From NCBI GenBank assembly GCA_024138025.1, contig JAMXBD010001443.1, positions 124,001 through 188,000 on the forward strand: DNA of 64,000 nucleotides, read 5' to 3'. Numbering within the stretch: position 1 is the stretch's first letter; each line of letters starts with the position of its first letter. The position numbers were made by a program, and so were the translations under genes. The notes below the pieces were generated by a model that saw nothing but the letters and a program-made list of their open reading frames with translations, was not told the origin of the DNA and ran no database searches. Below are positions 23,096 to 35,706 of this stretch, one piece after another. This DNA comes from Combretum micranthum (Eukaryota; Streptophyta; Magnoliopsida; Myrtales; Combretaceae).

Positions 23096-25160
23096 TTAAC
23101 ACGGAACACTCGATAAGTGACCAATAAGGTTTTGTAAAATACTTGGTTTCTAAAAATTTGTTTGATTTAGAGTCGCTCCCGACTAAATCGGGAAAAAGAA
23201 TGAACCAGAAACCAAATGGTTGTTTGGTTCCTATTTTAGCTACTAGTCCACATAAAAAATTAGAAATTGATGGATCTGAGGGGCTATTATTTTAAAACCT
23301 AAACAGTTATCTAGGCTTTTATGGGCTTTAGAAATTCTGAAGATATGGGCAAAAAATTTTAGAGAAAGGAATTTAATTTTGGGTTTTTTAACTTTTTAAT
23401 TTTTAATTTTTTAAACAGCATTTATAAAAATAACTTTTTTTTGTTTTGAAAAATACCTAAGAATTTTTAATACTGCTCGTTAGATGCTTACATATCTATT
23501 AGATGAAATCAAGTCCTCGTAGTTTGTTTTGATTTTTGTAAAATTTTTAGTGTGTTTTTTTTATTTTATTTGTGAAGAACCACCAAGTGCACACGATTAA
23601 CTGATTTGATTCTTATATTCTAAAAAGTCCTGGAGGATCTTTTTTTTTTGTATTTTTTTCCCAAAAAACTCCTAAAAGATATGCTAATTTTTATGGAAAA
23701 CCCCATTATTCTATTTTTGGTATTTTAAAAATAACTAGATGATAAATATATATATGCCAATAAAACATTTATAATAATACATACCCCATATCTAGGAGAA
23801 AGGCAAAAAGAGATGAAAACATTTTTTTGTTAATTTTTCTATTTTTAAGTTTTTGATGACACAAAAGAGAATCAATCTCTATGCACAAGCAATCATACCT
23901 AATAATCTGTTGTTTAATGCATTCTAATATTACCATCGAAAGGCACATATCAAGTTTAGCACATATCTATCAAAAAGGGATCTGGAGGTTAATAACCCTA
24001 AAAGTATACCCATATTTTTTTGTTGGTTTTCCTAATTTAATCCAAAAGTTTATTTACTAATCATGCTAAAAAATTCACAAATTAACTTGCCATATATAAT
24101 ACTAATATCATCTATAGGATTATAGCATTCATATCACATATAATCACACACACACATATACACATATTTTTTTTTTCGCGCTCATATACGATACGTGTAA
24201 CACGCATACTTTCGTATTACAAATCATATAGGTCCGTTTTTTTAATACATATATTGTACGGTCCGTGCGATATCGTATATATATATATATAGATTTTTTT
24301 TTTTTTTTTTTTTTGTTTCCAGTGTTTTCCGAGCTTTTGCATTTACAAGTGCCTGTGTTTGCAAATATTAATAAAACAACTAAATTAAACTAACAAAACT
24401 ACTAAGTCAAAAACAAAACAGACTTGGGTACTCGGCAAATAGACGTGGTTCAAACCTTTGGCGATAGGCATGTGGATTCAACTAGTGTCTTGTTGGTTTG
24501 GATTGCTGCTTGGCTTGGATTCAGTAAGGCACATTAAATTCGAATTGGGTTAGGTCATTGTCTATATGCTTTGGGCGTGGGTTGGATCTAGAAACAGCAA
24601 CAGCGGATCTAATGTGTCCTGATCTTCGAACCTGCAAAATGATCAAAACTTTAGCTTCTCACTCTCTCTCTCTCTCTCTCTCTCACGCGTGAGTTTGAAT
24701 TGTGTGATGATTTCGATGGCTTAGTGGTGGTGGTGGTTCTGAGTTGTTCTAAAGGTTATGGGTTCATGTTAGGTGTTGGTTGGGGGCTATATAGGGTTCA
24801 ACTAGTGGTGGTTTCCACTAGTTTGGGATCGGAGATGGAGGTTAGATTCGCAAGTGTTGGCAGGTGAAGATGGCAATGTTGGTTGTGGTTATTCTAGGCT
24901 GATGGCGGTTGAGAATGGTGGTTTAAGGAAATGATGGTGGTTGCGTGGTGTTGATGGATAGTTCTATCGATAGTGTTGGTCTCGGGGTTCTAGGTTTGCT
25001 TTGGTATAGCAGTTTTCGCGAGTTTGGAAGGGGGTTGAGGTGATAACTTGCGGTGGTTTCCAGTAGCTGGTGGTGATTTGCGTAGGGAGAGGTTAGAGAG
25101 AGGAAGATGAGTGAGAGAGAATGGTCTTGAGGGTCAGAGAGCTTCCTGAGTTCGTTTTTA
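23096..25160. repeat. Possible decayed LTR region
   Basis: The stretch 'tttagagtcgctcccgactaaatcgggaaaaa' (about 23168) resembles the 'gagtcgccac' motif common in certain plant Ty3 LTRs. It is followed by AT-rich sequence, (TA)n and poly-T runs (24276-24315), a (CT)n tract (24661-24685) and a G/T-rich segment (24715-25150) rich in 'ggtggtgg' and 'gatgg' words. No paired copy, primer site or protein domain was found, so the call rests on style. Confidence 0.25.
24659..24685. repeat. (CT)n microsatellite
   Basis: About twelve CT dinucleotides in a row, immediately upstream of 'cacgcgtgag'. Confidence 0.9.
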
Positions 25161-25640
25161 AAATGGAAAAAATTAATCCCATTAAACTTTTAGTTAACGG
25201 ATTTCAAAGGTCGGGGGTTACAAAATTTGATTTTGTCTTTTGATGTAATCCATGTTTACACACCTTAAATTCGAGAATAATTTGTATTTTAAGTATCATA
25301 ACAGCCAGAAAATGAAAAGTCAATAAAGATAAATGAGATGATTTGATAAAGATGAGTTCTTCTTCTTCGTTATGGCGGACGTGGTAAATGGGGAAAATGG
25401 CACGCATGTGTCTTCCTCGGCACATGGGTTGGTTACCAAAATAAAACTCCCCATATGCATTCGACCTGCATCGAACTTTAGTAATTCCTTCTCCTCTTGC
25501 AAGCCTTTACTAGCCGAGCTGATTTGATTTTTGGTTTGTTTGCCCACTTGAAATATATATGAAATATCAGAACTAGTCCCAATATGATCATAAAAGAAAT
25601 AGGCCAAAATTGCAATAAGTCCATGGTCCGGAATGATTTG

Positions 25641-27304
25641 TGATGGATGTTGAATTTAACAAATATAAATTCCTACTCTAAAGATTTGTATATAACAGTG
25701 AGTAAGCTTATATTCACAGAGATTGGTAAAATTTATTTCTAATTGAAAGAAAGGAAGGGGGGGTTGGGGGTTGGGTGTGGGGGCTGTGAAATCAAAGAAA
25801 ACTAATTCAACTATAAACAAGCAAACAAATTACAAAGATTAATTCAAGGTCAAAGAATTCCTAACCAAAGTTGTTATCACAACTCAATTCATAGAATTGA
25901 TCATTGTTGCAAGGATTTCTATTCTTTTTATTGGATAAATTGGTTATGGCTATTAACAAGCTCTAACAACCTATCTCTCCTTACTTTATCGATAATCAAA
26001 ATAAGCTCTTTGATTATTTTCCTTATCAATTAAACAATCCTAAACAAGCTTTTAGAGTTTAATCTATCAATAACATTAGGAACAAGAGAGATCACCAATT
26101 CAGGCCAACAAATAAAAAACATGATCTATTTAGACAATATTATACATTCTCATAACACAATCAATAATCTATCATATAATCGATTATGTTATTATGTCAC
26201 ATATATTAGAACAATCAAACAAATACAGATTCAATGTTCTAATTGATATATTATCACCTTCCTAATTGAACAAACATATCTTAATTTGCAACAATCAAAC
26301 AAGATAATAAAATAAAAACGATAAGAAGACATACAAGTATCCAATTGAAAAGAACAAAGCGAATAATTCAAGTAGATCTCACAATTCTGAAGAACCGAGT
26401 TTGCAACAATCCTTTGACTAGAAAATTAGGACTTAGCCACCCATTTCCATGAAGATCTATCTCTTTTTTTTGGGGGGGGGGGGTTTTCGAAGTCTACGGA
26501 ATGAAAAATATAAGCTCTGGTCACACAAACTTATAGAACAAAATCTAGAATTTCAACAGACGCAACGTACACTGGTAGTTACACCATGTATGTTGTCGAT
26601 GTACCTTCTGGTGTTCGATGTAAATTCAAATCCGACAAGGAAACACTGCCGGCCTTCTTGCTTAAACTATTAGCTTTGGGTCTACACCAGTAGTGTAGGA
26701 TTAGAATTAACTGGCGTATGTTGTTTATCAAAATTTTGAAGAGCTTTACACTAGTGGCGTCCCTAGCGGCATTAGGGACGGCTTTAAAGTTTTGGCTACT
26801 ATACATGTTCAAAGCCAGCTATATGCCGGAGGTAGAAATCCTCCAAATGCCAGTGTAGGTTATTGATCATCAAACGCTGGACTTGATCTTTGATGAAGGT
26901 CGGCGGTGTTGTTTATGGTGTTAATGTTTTCGATTCTGTGTAAAGCTTATGCTAGCCATATGTCGACAGTGTTGAAATCCCAAGATCCAGCATACAGGTC
27001 TATTTCAAGGCTGATGTTCTATGTTTTTGCACCGGCTATGTTGATTCCATTTTTAGCCTATGTTGAAGTTTGTTTACATGTAGGCCAGTGGTGTTTGATC
27101 TATTTTGCCCAGTGGACAATGTTCCACCTTTCCAAACTTGCATGAAACTTTTACAAACTTATTCTATTTTCAATATAATTCTTTCAAGACCTAAAATATG
27201 ACATTGAAACACTTAAGTATACCAATTCATCATGATTTCTAATAAATTCCATAATGATTAAGCATGGTTTGTTCAATGAAAATGAGTATAATCCATCTTT
27301 ATCA
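25641..27304 (-). repeat. 3' LTR of the Athila-like element
   Basis: It begins TGATGGATGT and ends ATCTTTATCA on the + strand (TG..CA termini). It aligns along its length with 37452-39103. It contains the G-rich tract at 25757-25786, a 12-base G run at 26472-26483 and the words 'ataccagtagtgtagga' and 'atgccag.gtaggtt.ttgatcatcaa'. Differences from its partner are frequent by eye, so the insertion is not recent. Confidence 0.85.
25757..25786 (+). other. Potential G-quadruplex motif in the LTR
   Basis: Four G runs of 7, 5, 3 and 5 bases are separated by tt, tt and tgt, meeting the usual pattern for an intramolecular quadruplex. The other LTR has only a partial version (37580-37600: runs of 6, 4 and 2). 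It lies about 120 bp from the primer-side end of the LTR, on the strand opposite to the element's sense. Confidence 0.55.
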
Positions 27305-27325
27305 AATTCCCCCACACTTGAACTA
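27305..27325 (-). other. Polypurine tract of the Athila-like element
   Basis: On the minus strand the sequence 'agttcaagtgtgggggaatt' ends directly at the 3' LTR start (TGATAAAG). The 'aagtgtgggggaa' word is the usual Athila-type tract. The corresponding position outside the other LTR (39104 onward) lacks it, as expected, which confirms the element's direction. Confidence 0.8.
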
Positions 27326-27860
27326 TTGCTTGTTCTCAAACAAAACAAATCAAACCATAACCGGACTGTTTTCATGTAATTAGATTACCATAATCAAAAT
27401 TCAATAGCTAATCTAGACAAAATAAACTTTAATCCAAATGTTTAGCAAAGAAACCTTCTTTCCAAAAGTAACTACTCAGTCTAGTAAGGAAAAATACTCA
27501 TTTAAACGTCACTAGACATTTAGCAGGCATATACTTCTACCAACACAAAGTGAAAGCATTCGGTATCAACTTTCTTCCCTAGATTTTCTCCGTTTTTATT
27601 ATAAGTCTTATTTCACTTAGTACTTTAGCATTCATTTTCTTTTTATCCATACAAGCACACACTTTTTTTTTTTTTGTTCCAAAGTCATGAATTTAACTTT
27701 TTCTTTCCTTCCTTCTCATTATAGTGAGTTCATTGAGTCAACACATCCCGGACTCATCATCCAAGTGACCAGGTTTAAAAGGACCTTTCAAACTCTTCAT
27801 CATACTAACATTCAATTTGAATACCCTTGACTCAATTACCTGAGTCAGTAGAGTAAAAAC

Positions 27861-30800
27861 TTTCACACCCCAAAAGGTACCTAAACGTAACAGTCTACCA
27901 CACTCAATATTAAAGCTTAAGCATAACAACCTTAGTCATTCCCAAAAGTTTCGATATTAAGTGTAAGGTGTGCTCTCACAAATTTAGAGGACCATACTTT
28001 GAAATATGAAGCTTAAGAAGATACAATAATAAATTAAGAAAGGGAAATCATAATATTCATTCATTCATAATAATTGTCTTACAAGTCTTAGGGGCATTCC
28101 CCTAAAAAAAAAAAAAAAAAAAACTATAATATATTACAAGAAATTTTCTATGAAGTCTATATCTAAACTAATACTAAACTTCATCTAAAAATTCCTTAAC
28201 CAAAAAAAGAGAATATACCTGGCTGCAAGGTCCACGTAGCTCAACCACAAATAGTTAAATAGCAAAATATCTATAAGGGTATAAACTAATAGGTTTAGTG
28301 AGAATTATTTCATAAGCAAATTCTTAAGTAGTAAAATTCAAACAAGTTATTTAAGTATTCAAGTGAAATGCAACATACACGTAAGCAAGCAAGCAAGGCA
28401 TATAGTTTTTTAGGAACTATATGTTGAATGGATTTATACCCTCCATTCAGGGTTTTGTGATAAGTAATCTCAAAACGAGTAGTTTTAGTTTAGTTAATTA
28501 TGCTTTCGATCATTACCGCCAAACATATTAAGTCTACTTGGATTGAGCCATGCTTTCAGATTACCACCAAGCATTGGTTTAATTCCATGTTGCCAAGCAA
28601 TCGCTTTCAATAATAACCAAATGTTGCTTTTGACCATACTATTATCCTTTTCACCCAAGGATAATAACCTCATGTAATGTGACTCACTTCGTGGTATGCA
28701 TGAATCAATTTATTTAAGATATCACAGCATCGTTATTATCAATTTTGAGGTGATCATAGAATCTTAAACATATCAAGTTCTATACTAAAAGAAACGATTA
28801 CTTATAATCAATTCCCACCTCGATATTCTTAGAATTCTTTCAACAATTTTACATACATATCAATTTGTCTTTCCTTAATTCTGGTGCAACTAAACTACAG
28901 CACAATCAAGTAAAGTAATTAAGGAAATAAACCCATGTTGTCATGGTGATACTTCTTCTAAATGATGAGTCAATCAAACAATCCACTTAGTCAAAATAAT
29001 CCTCGGGATACGGGTATTCTTCCTTAGGATCACCTAGTTAAGAAAAATACCCAAAATGAGTATTTCTTGATAATTTTCTTGAAATTTGACAAAACTATGT
29101 CATAAAACGTCAAAGTTCGTGTAGAAGATAATTCCAACTTAAAATGGCCATAAATTGGTCATTTTAACTTGGAATTACACATATAATATACCGATTTCTA
29201 CTTATTTGAAAAGATCTATCCATTTATAAAACTATTTTCATCAAACTAGGTCATTTGAGCTCCGAAACAGTGGCAATCAGATTCACCACGAATTTTCCAT
29301 CCTAAAAGCATTTGTTTCAAACATGAAATCATCCAAAAATTACTTTGATAAATACTTAGTTATCTATATAGTTGAGAAATTCCTTTTTATAGATATATAG
29401 CTCATATTTCATCTATGCTTAAGTGTTTGTTGTCTAACCAAATTTCTTTAGTAAAAACAATGCTAGTTAAAAGTTTAGAAAACCATAGTTTACAAGAAAT
29501 CTTTTTGTAAATATTTAAAATGAATATTTTGATTCTTTTGTTTTCGAAGAATATTTTATGTTTATCTTACTATTTTCCTTAATGACTTTTTAATAAAAAT
29601 AAATTCTCTATTTTTCCTTTTCAAAACTTTCAATATTAGTGTCATTTTTCCTATTAGTTTTCTATACAATTTTTCTTTGACCATTACTTGGAAAATCTTG
29701 GTTTGAAAACTCTCATTTCCCTTTTATGGGGTTTCCTTTATATTATGTTTTTATAGAAAATATTTTAGTATCAAAAGTCCTCTTCTTTTGAAAAACAATT
29801 TAATATAGAAAAGCTTTTCAAAACAAAGGCAGCTTTAAAATTATAGTGAGTTCTTCCTAAAGTTTTGAAAAGAATAGATTTACTTTTATTAAATCATAAA
29901 TTCTAAATTTCATATAGAACCATTCTTAGGTGATAAAATCTCCTTTTTGCAAAAAGCATATTTGATGCTTTAAAGTCTAGACAATAATCTTTATGTGCAT
30001 GATCATGAGAATAATAGCAAGCAAATGTAATATAATGAATAATAATTAAAGTCAAGTATTGGGAGTTTAGCCTCTTCAAGGATCCTGGGACTAAGAAATA
30101 GACTAGTCCAAAAAGAAAAAAAATTGACTTGATGAGGACAAGTTTAAGACTAGACTAGTCTTAAAACAACATGAAATAAATAAATTGCAAAGAAAGAAAA
30201 TAAATAAATTACGAGTGAGCTTATATACTCTAAAGAACATATATATATATGTAGATACATAATTATATTTAGTTAGATATAATAACAACAATAATATGAG
30301 CAAAGTAAAATAACAAAATAAAAATATATAAATAGATATTCATGAATAAGAACAATACATGAACGTAGTATAGCTTCATAACATTGAGTTTATGAAACTC
30401 ACACCATGGTCATGTAAAGTTACATGACATGGTAAAAAAAATATGGAAGGAAGTTTTTTTATTTTTTATTTTTTATTTTTTTACCTAAAGAGGATTTGGA
30501 GTAGTATGTTTGAATGGGTTTTGTATACGTAAGAGAAGTTTAAGAGTATTTTAGGAGAGTTTTGAGAGTGTATTTGAAGAGAGTTTTGAGAGGAGAATTT
30601 TTTAAGTTTTGCTAATGAATTTGTGGTAGATGAAGTGTAAAAGAATGAAAGAGGAGGGGGTATTTATAGGAAAATTAGGAGAGATTTTTGAGTGATTAAA
30701 TAAAGAAAATTGAAAAAAATAAGAAAGGGGGAAGAAGAGGGGGCGTCAACAAGTAGGGGAGAGAGGGAGAGAGATGTGATCTTTTATTTTTATTAATTAA

Positions 30801-31373
30801 ATGTAATAATGTGTAAGGTAGATGTGATATAAAGTTCATGAGAAATGTAAAAAGTAAAAATAATAGGTATATAGAGTGTAAGAGTAAGTGTTAGAAAAAG
30901 TAGAGATAAATGAATAATGTAAAATAGTAATGAATAGTGTAATATAAAGTAGATGTGACTAATAAAGTACCGGTAGTAAGAAAATACGTATAAATACGAT
31001 ATCTGATATATTTACTTACCAAAAAATTATATAATTGATATTTTTGAAAACCTTATATTTTATGAGTCTAACGGTATATCCGGAATACTTTTACTATTCT
31101 AAGCCCCGAGACACGTTTTTCGAAAACTGTGTCCGTTTGGGTTCAAAACGAATTGCGATTTTTCTAATATGATATTTCTAAGCTTTCTTATGTCGTATAA
31201 CTATTCTACACACTAATCTCTTACTTACTCTTCAGGATTACAAGCACAGAATTGCCGGACTTAAACTGTTACGTCTAACTAGGTTTTATTGACTTTAGGG
31301 TTTCCGATTGACCTTTCAATTATGGTTTAAGCTTAACCGATCGTAAAACTTTAGGGGTTTACAAAGACTATGC
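27861..31373 (-). mobile_element. Nested solo LTR (3.5 kb), same family as 17571-20978
   Basis: Read on the minus strand it starts TGTAAACCCCTAAAG at 31373 and ends GGTAGACTGTTACGTTTAGG...GGTGTGAAA at 27861, matching both ends of the + strand LTR at 17571. Interior landmarks match in order (see that entry). The flanks aaaac (27856-27860) and aagac (31374-31378) agree at four of five bases, a plausible target duplication. It interrupts the post-integrase region of the Athila-like element, so it inserted later and recombined to a solo LTR. A 19-base poly-A run sits at 28107-28125 on the + strand. Confidence 0.8.
30661..30670 (-). promoter_or_regulatory. Candidate TATA box of the nested LTR
   Basis: The minus strand reads CCTATAAATA followed by CCCCC. 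It matches the position of the TATA-like element in the sister LTR near 18235. Downstream (lower coordinates) lies the LTR leader. Confidence 0.45.
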
Positions 31374-32559
31374 TTGTTTCTTTCTTTTCTTTTGAATTCC
31401 ATATCAAGATTAAGTCTTTTTTTTATAAAGGATCGCTAAGTAAAAAGTTTCATTACTTCTTTCACTAAGTTTTGAAAAGAACTCAAAAGAGGATATGTTG
31501 CTAACTTTTTCTTAGAAGTATACCTGTTTATTTTTCACATAAAGACTTGACCAACTCTCAAACTTCCAATTCTAAAGCTAAATATAAGGTAAATTTGTTC
31601 TTAAAGATTTTGATACTTAATTTCAATCAAGTATTTTAATCACATCAGTAGGTGAGTAAGACACTTAAGCAAGTCAATTTCATATTTGTATAGATGCTAT
31701 CAACAAGAATTAGCACAATCTCTATTAAATATTTGAAAAATTTGGCCTAAAATTTGCCATATAAGACTTAAAAACAAATAATTCAAAGTGTGGGTACAAC
31801 AATTCAGCTTAGATTCTCAAATTTTCCAATCAACTCAAATTTAAACATTAGCAGACAACAATACTCAATTCTCGATTCTCCACATCATCTTATCCCTTCC
31901 CCCACACTTAAATTGAACAGTGTCCCCATGTTCCTAATTTAACTTAATATAGGAAGAAAAAAAAATAAAGAACAAAGGAGAATAGGAATAATGATACTTC
32001 CCTGGTTTTAACATTTGAAGTGCTTGGAGTTCCATTGCTAGTGGCACAAGAGAGAGAAGTCTTCATATCATATCTAACATGTCAGCAAAGAAAAAGAGAA
32101 AACAAAGAAAAAAAACTATTCTTTTATTAAACTTGGGCTGCCTTCCATAGAGCACTTTTCCACGTCTTTAGCTAGACGAAGCTGCTCTCACTTGTAAGCA
32201 AGATATTCTAAACTGGTTTATTCAACATCACACACTTGAAAACCCTCATAGAAAGGTTTCAAGTATGGCCATTAATTTAAAGAGTTTACTAATTTCAAGG
32301 CTCGAATCTCAACTGCACCATGAGAAAAAACATTAGTAACAACAAAAGGTTTGACCCACCTAGATCTCTATTTACTAAGAAATAACTTCAATCAGGAATG
32401 GTAAAGTAAAACTTTTAGACTAATAGAAAATTTTTTCCTTGAAATCATTTGGTCATGAAAAGCTTTGGTCTTCTCCTTGTAAATTTTTGAATTTTCATAA
32501 GCATCATTTCATATTTCCTCAAGTTCTTGCAATTGAAGTTTTTTGTTTTCATCTCCTCA

Positions 32560-33346
32560 TCTAAATACTAGACGGTAAGGAGAAATACATTAAAAGTCTT
32601 GTAAGCTGTTCGCTAGGCCCATAATGCATCATCCAACCTCATACTCCAATCTTTCCTATTCAAGTTGTCATTCCTTTCAAGAATGGACATGATTTCTCTA
32701 TTGGATACTTCAACTAATGCATTTGTCTGTGGATGATATGCTATGGAAATGCGATGAGTGAATTTGTATTTCTTTAGTAGAGCATCCACCACTCTATCGC
32801 AAAAATGAGTACCACAGTCACTAATAAGAGATCTTGGTGTCCCGAACCTAGGAAAAATGTGAGGTTTGATAAAATCTACGACAAATTTAGCATCGTTAGT
32901 TCGGGTAACTTTAGTTTATACCCACTTTGATACATAATCCACAGCAAGAAGAATGTAAGTATTACCAAAAGAAAGAGGAAAAGGACCCATAAAATCCATA
33001 CCCAAACATCGAATATTTCACAAATAAATATAGAGTAAGTGGCATTTGATCTATGTCTTAGATTTCCAACTTTTTGGCATCTATCACAAGACTTACAAAA
33101 CATATATGAATCATGAAACAGAGAAGGCCAAAACAATCCATTCTTTAATACCTTGTGTCGTTCTCTTAGGACCAAGTGTCCTCCACATGAATAAGAATGG
33201 CAAAATTGCAAAATAGAGGGAACATCCTCTTGAGAAACACACCTTCTAATGATTTGATCAGAACAATGTTTCCACTGGATAAAGGTCATCCCAGACATAG
33301 TATTTAGCATCATTTTTTTTTTTTTATCTTTTTGAGTTCTAGACAA
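32560..33346 (-). pseudogene. Integrase domain, Athila-like element
   Basis: The first frame (33346-32876) carries the zinc-binding part, including CKSCDRCQ, and the 'GGHLVLRERHKVLKNGLFWP' region. Its frame then shifts; in other frames the catalytic core can still be read: DFMGPFP, then SDCGTHFCDR near 32820, then 'HPQTNALVEVSNREI', so the two aspartates and the glutamate are all still present. 'LNRKDW..RLDDALWA' follows near 32610-32650. Integrase joins the cDNA to the chromosome; this copy cannot be translated as one product because of the shifts. It is followed by untranslated DNA and the nested LTR. Confidence 0.75.
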
Positions 33347-33498
33347 ATCACTTAGTAATGTCCTAGTAACTAAATAGTTAACAATATCAGCATACCAGGG
33401 AATTGTCTTTTGAACAGAAAAGAGATGCTCATTTGGAAAATCATCTTGTCATGGTGTTGGCTCTTCTCTTGTAGGTATTCTACTGAGGTGGTTTGCAA

Positions 33499-33705
33499 TC
33501 AAATTTTATGTGCCTTTTCTATCTCATATCTCCAAGTTAAACTCTTACAATAAAAGTATCCATCTGATAAGTCTCGGTTTGCTTCTTTCTTTGAGGGCAA
33601 ATATTTTAGAGTTACATGATCCGAAAATACAATCACTTTAGTGCCAAGTAAGTAAGAACGGAATTTTTCTAAAGTAAAAACAACAACTAAAAGTTCTTTT
33701 TCCAT
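33499..33705 (-). pseudogene. RNase H domain fragment, Athila-like element
   Basis: The frame reads MEKELLVVVFTLEKFRSYLLGTK, VIVFSDHVTLKYL and SLTWRYEIE. The 'YLLGTKV.VFSDH..LKYL' signature identifies the Ty3 RNase H module that removes the RNA strand during reverse transcription. Sequence upstream (33706-33880) holds its N-terminal part in other frames. Confidence 0.7.
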
Positions 33706-33886
33706 TGTTGAATAGTTGCATTAGGCACTATCAAGTCTCCTTGAGGCATAACAAATGACATGAGGAGCATTTCCAACTCTTTGACCAAGATAGTACCAAT
33801 TGCATGATTGCTTGCATCACACATGATTTCAAAAGGAAGATTTTAGTCAGGTGGTTTGATAATCGGAGCAGAAGTTAACTTTTCCT

Positions 33887-34800
33887 TCAGCTTGTGAAAA
33901 GCATGCTTGCAGGATTCATCAAACTCAAATGCCACATCTTTTTGCAACAATCTACATAGGGGCTGAGTGATCTTGGAAAATTATTTGATAAAGCGCCTAT
34001 AGAAAGCTGCACTTCAAGAAAAGAACGAACTTCCCGTACATTTACAGGATAAAGCAAGGATTTAATCACTTCTATTTTGGCCTTATCTACTTCAAGTCCC
34101 CTAGAAGATACAATGTGTGCAAGAATAAGACCTTGATCAACCATAAAATGGCAATTTTCATAATTTAATACAAGTTTTGTTTCTATGCATCTTTTAAGCA
34201 CTTTTAAGGTTAGTAAGAAATGAATCAAATGTATCACCATAGACAGTATAATAATCCATGAAAACCTCTATGATATTTTCACATAATCTGAAAATATACT
34301 AACCATACACCTTTGAAATGTGACAGAAGCGTTGCAAAGTCCCAACGGCATGCTTCGATAAGCAAAGTTCCAAATGGGCATGTGAAGGTGGTTTTCTCTT
34401 GATCCTCAGGTGCAACTGGAATTTGATGAAAACCTGAATAGCCATTAAGACAATTATAATGAGAATGACTTGATAATCGCTTAAGCATTCGATCAATAAA
34501 AGGAAGAGGAAAAATCTTTTCTATTTGAAGCATTCAACTTCTTATAATCAAACAGACCTTCCATCCATTTTGAACACGAGTAGGTACTAACCCACCAATA
34601 GAATTTTCAATCACAATCAAGCTCGATGTCTTGGGAACAACTTGAATTGGACTTGCCCATTTATTATCAAAATTGGATAGATCATACCTGCATCAAGTAG
34701 TTTCAAGATCTCTTTCTTTACCACTTCCATCATAGGCGAGTTCAGTTGTTGCTGGACTTCTATTGAAGGCTTGCAATTTTCCTCCAATAGGATCTATGCA
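33887..34800 (-). pseudogene. Reverse transcriptase domain, Athila-like element, catalytic residues lost
   Basis: From the upper end, the minus strand reads 'PMMEVVKKEILKLLDAGMIYP', a decayed middle section, 'FFLFLLIECLSDYQVI' / 'FPLPFIDRMLKRLSSHSHYNCL', then 'SGFHQIPVAPEDQEKTTFTCPFG' and 'TFQRCMVSIFSDY', in alternating frames. The usual LDGYSG segment is LNGYSG here (Asn codon at 34444-34446) and the FMDD box reads FMDY (Tyr codon at 34251-34253). Two of the three metal-binding aspartates are therefore replaced, on top of frameshifts (one in front of the FMDY box). The segment 'VLKRCIETKLVLNYENCHFMV' to 'REVRSFL' (34240-33887) is the thumb side. Confidence 0.8.
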
Positions 34801-35205
34801 TGCATGTGAAAGGGCTCAATCCTTTAATGTCTGCAATGGTCCATCCAATGGCTTCTTTGTACTCCATAAGCACCTGAATTAATTTTTCTTCTTCTAAAGC
34901 ACTTAGTTTGTTGGAGACTATCACTACAACAGCTTCTTGTTCTCCTAGAAAAATGTACCTTAGATGGTCTGGCAAGGGTTTCAATGCTAAATTTTGGTGC
35001 TTATACAATAGAAGGAAGCAGTTTTATGTTAGAAGAAGGTAATTCTATATAAGGCACTCCATACCTTAAAGGTTTTAATGATTTCAATTCATGAACAGTA
35101 TCCTGCAAGTCAAAGGGTATTATAAACTTCTTTTCAACCTTCCTCAATTTCCTAATAGTAAAACTCTTATTAAGTGCAATCTTCAACTTATCATCATCAA
35201 TCAAA

Positions 35206-35706
35206 TCAAATATTTTGTGCTAATGGGTCAATAACATCCAAAACAAAAACAGGAGAGACATCAATATGATATCTGATGGCATCATAGACATTGAATTTAA
35301 TAATCTCACCATCAAATTCCATAGTAAGTGTATCATCATGCACATCAATTTTTGTTATATATGTCTTAAGGAATGGTCTCCATAACAAAATCAATGATGA
35401 ATTAAGAGAATTATCATTTTCCATGTCAAGGTAAACATTAGACCTATTAGTAAGTTGAATGATCACACTAGTTTCCTTTAATGGACCTAAATTCAAACAT
35501 TGATGAATAGATGAGGGCATGACATTGATTGAGGCTCCTAAATGACACATGGCTTTTATAATCCCAACATTGTCTATTTTACAAGGAATGGTAAACATAC
35601 ATGGATCCTTGCATTTAAGAGGAATCTTCCTTTGAAGGATAGCTGAAATGTTTTCACCAACAATTATCTTTTCATTTTCCTTCAGTTTTTTCTTGTTAGT
35701 GCACAA
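35206..35706 (-). pseudogene. Aspartic protease region, Athila-like element
   Basis: The 166-codon frame matches the Athila protease segment: 'LKCKDPCMFTIPCKI', 'AMCHLGASINVMP' and 'LNLGPLKETSVIIQL'. The family's catalytic motif is D-L-G-A-S; here the aspartate is histidine (CAT codon, 35542-35544). The enzyme normally cuts the gag-pol polyprotein. The open frame is long, but the active-site change would abolish activity. A linker towards RT continues at 35204-34760 in two further frames (for example GWTIADIKGLSP). Confidence 0.8.

Noticed and set aside
32876..33346. Treating the 156-codon frame as a separate host gene
   Set aside because: It is the zinc-binding half of the Athila-like integrase running into a shifted frame; the hydrophobic C-terminus is the out-of-frame catalytic core.
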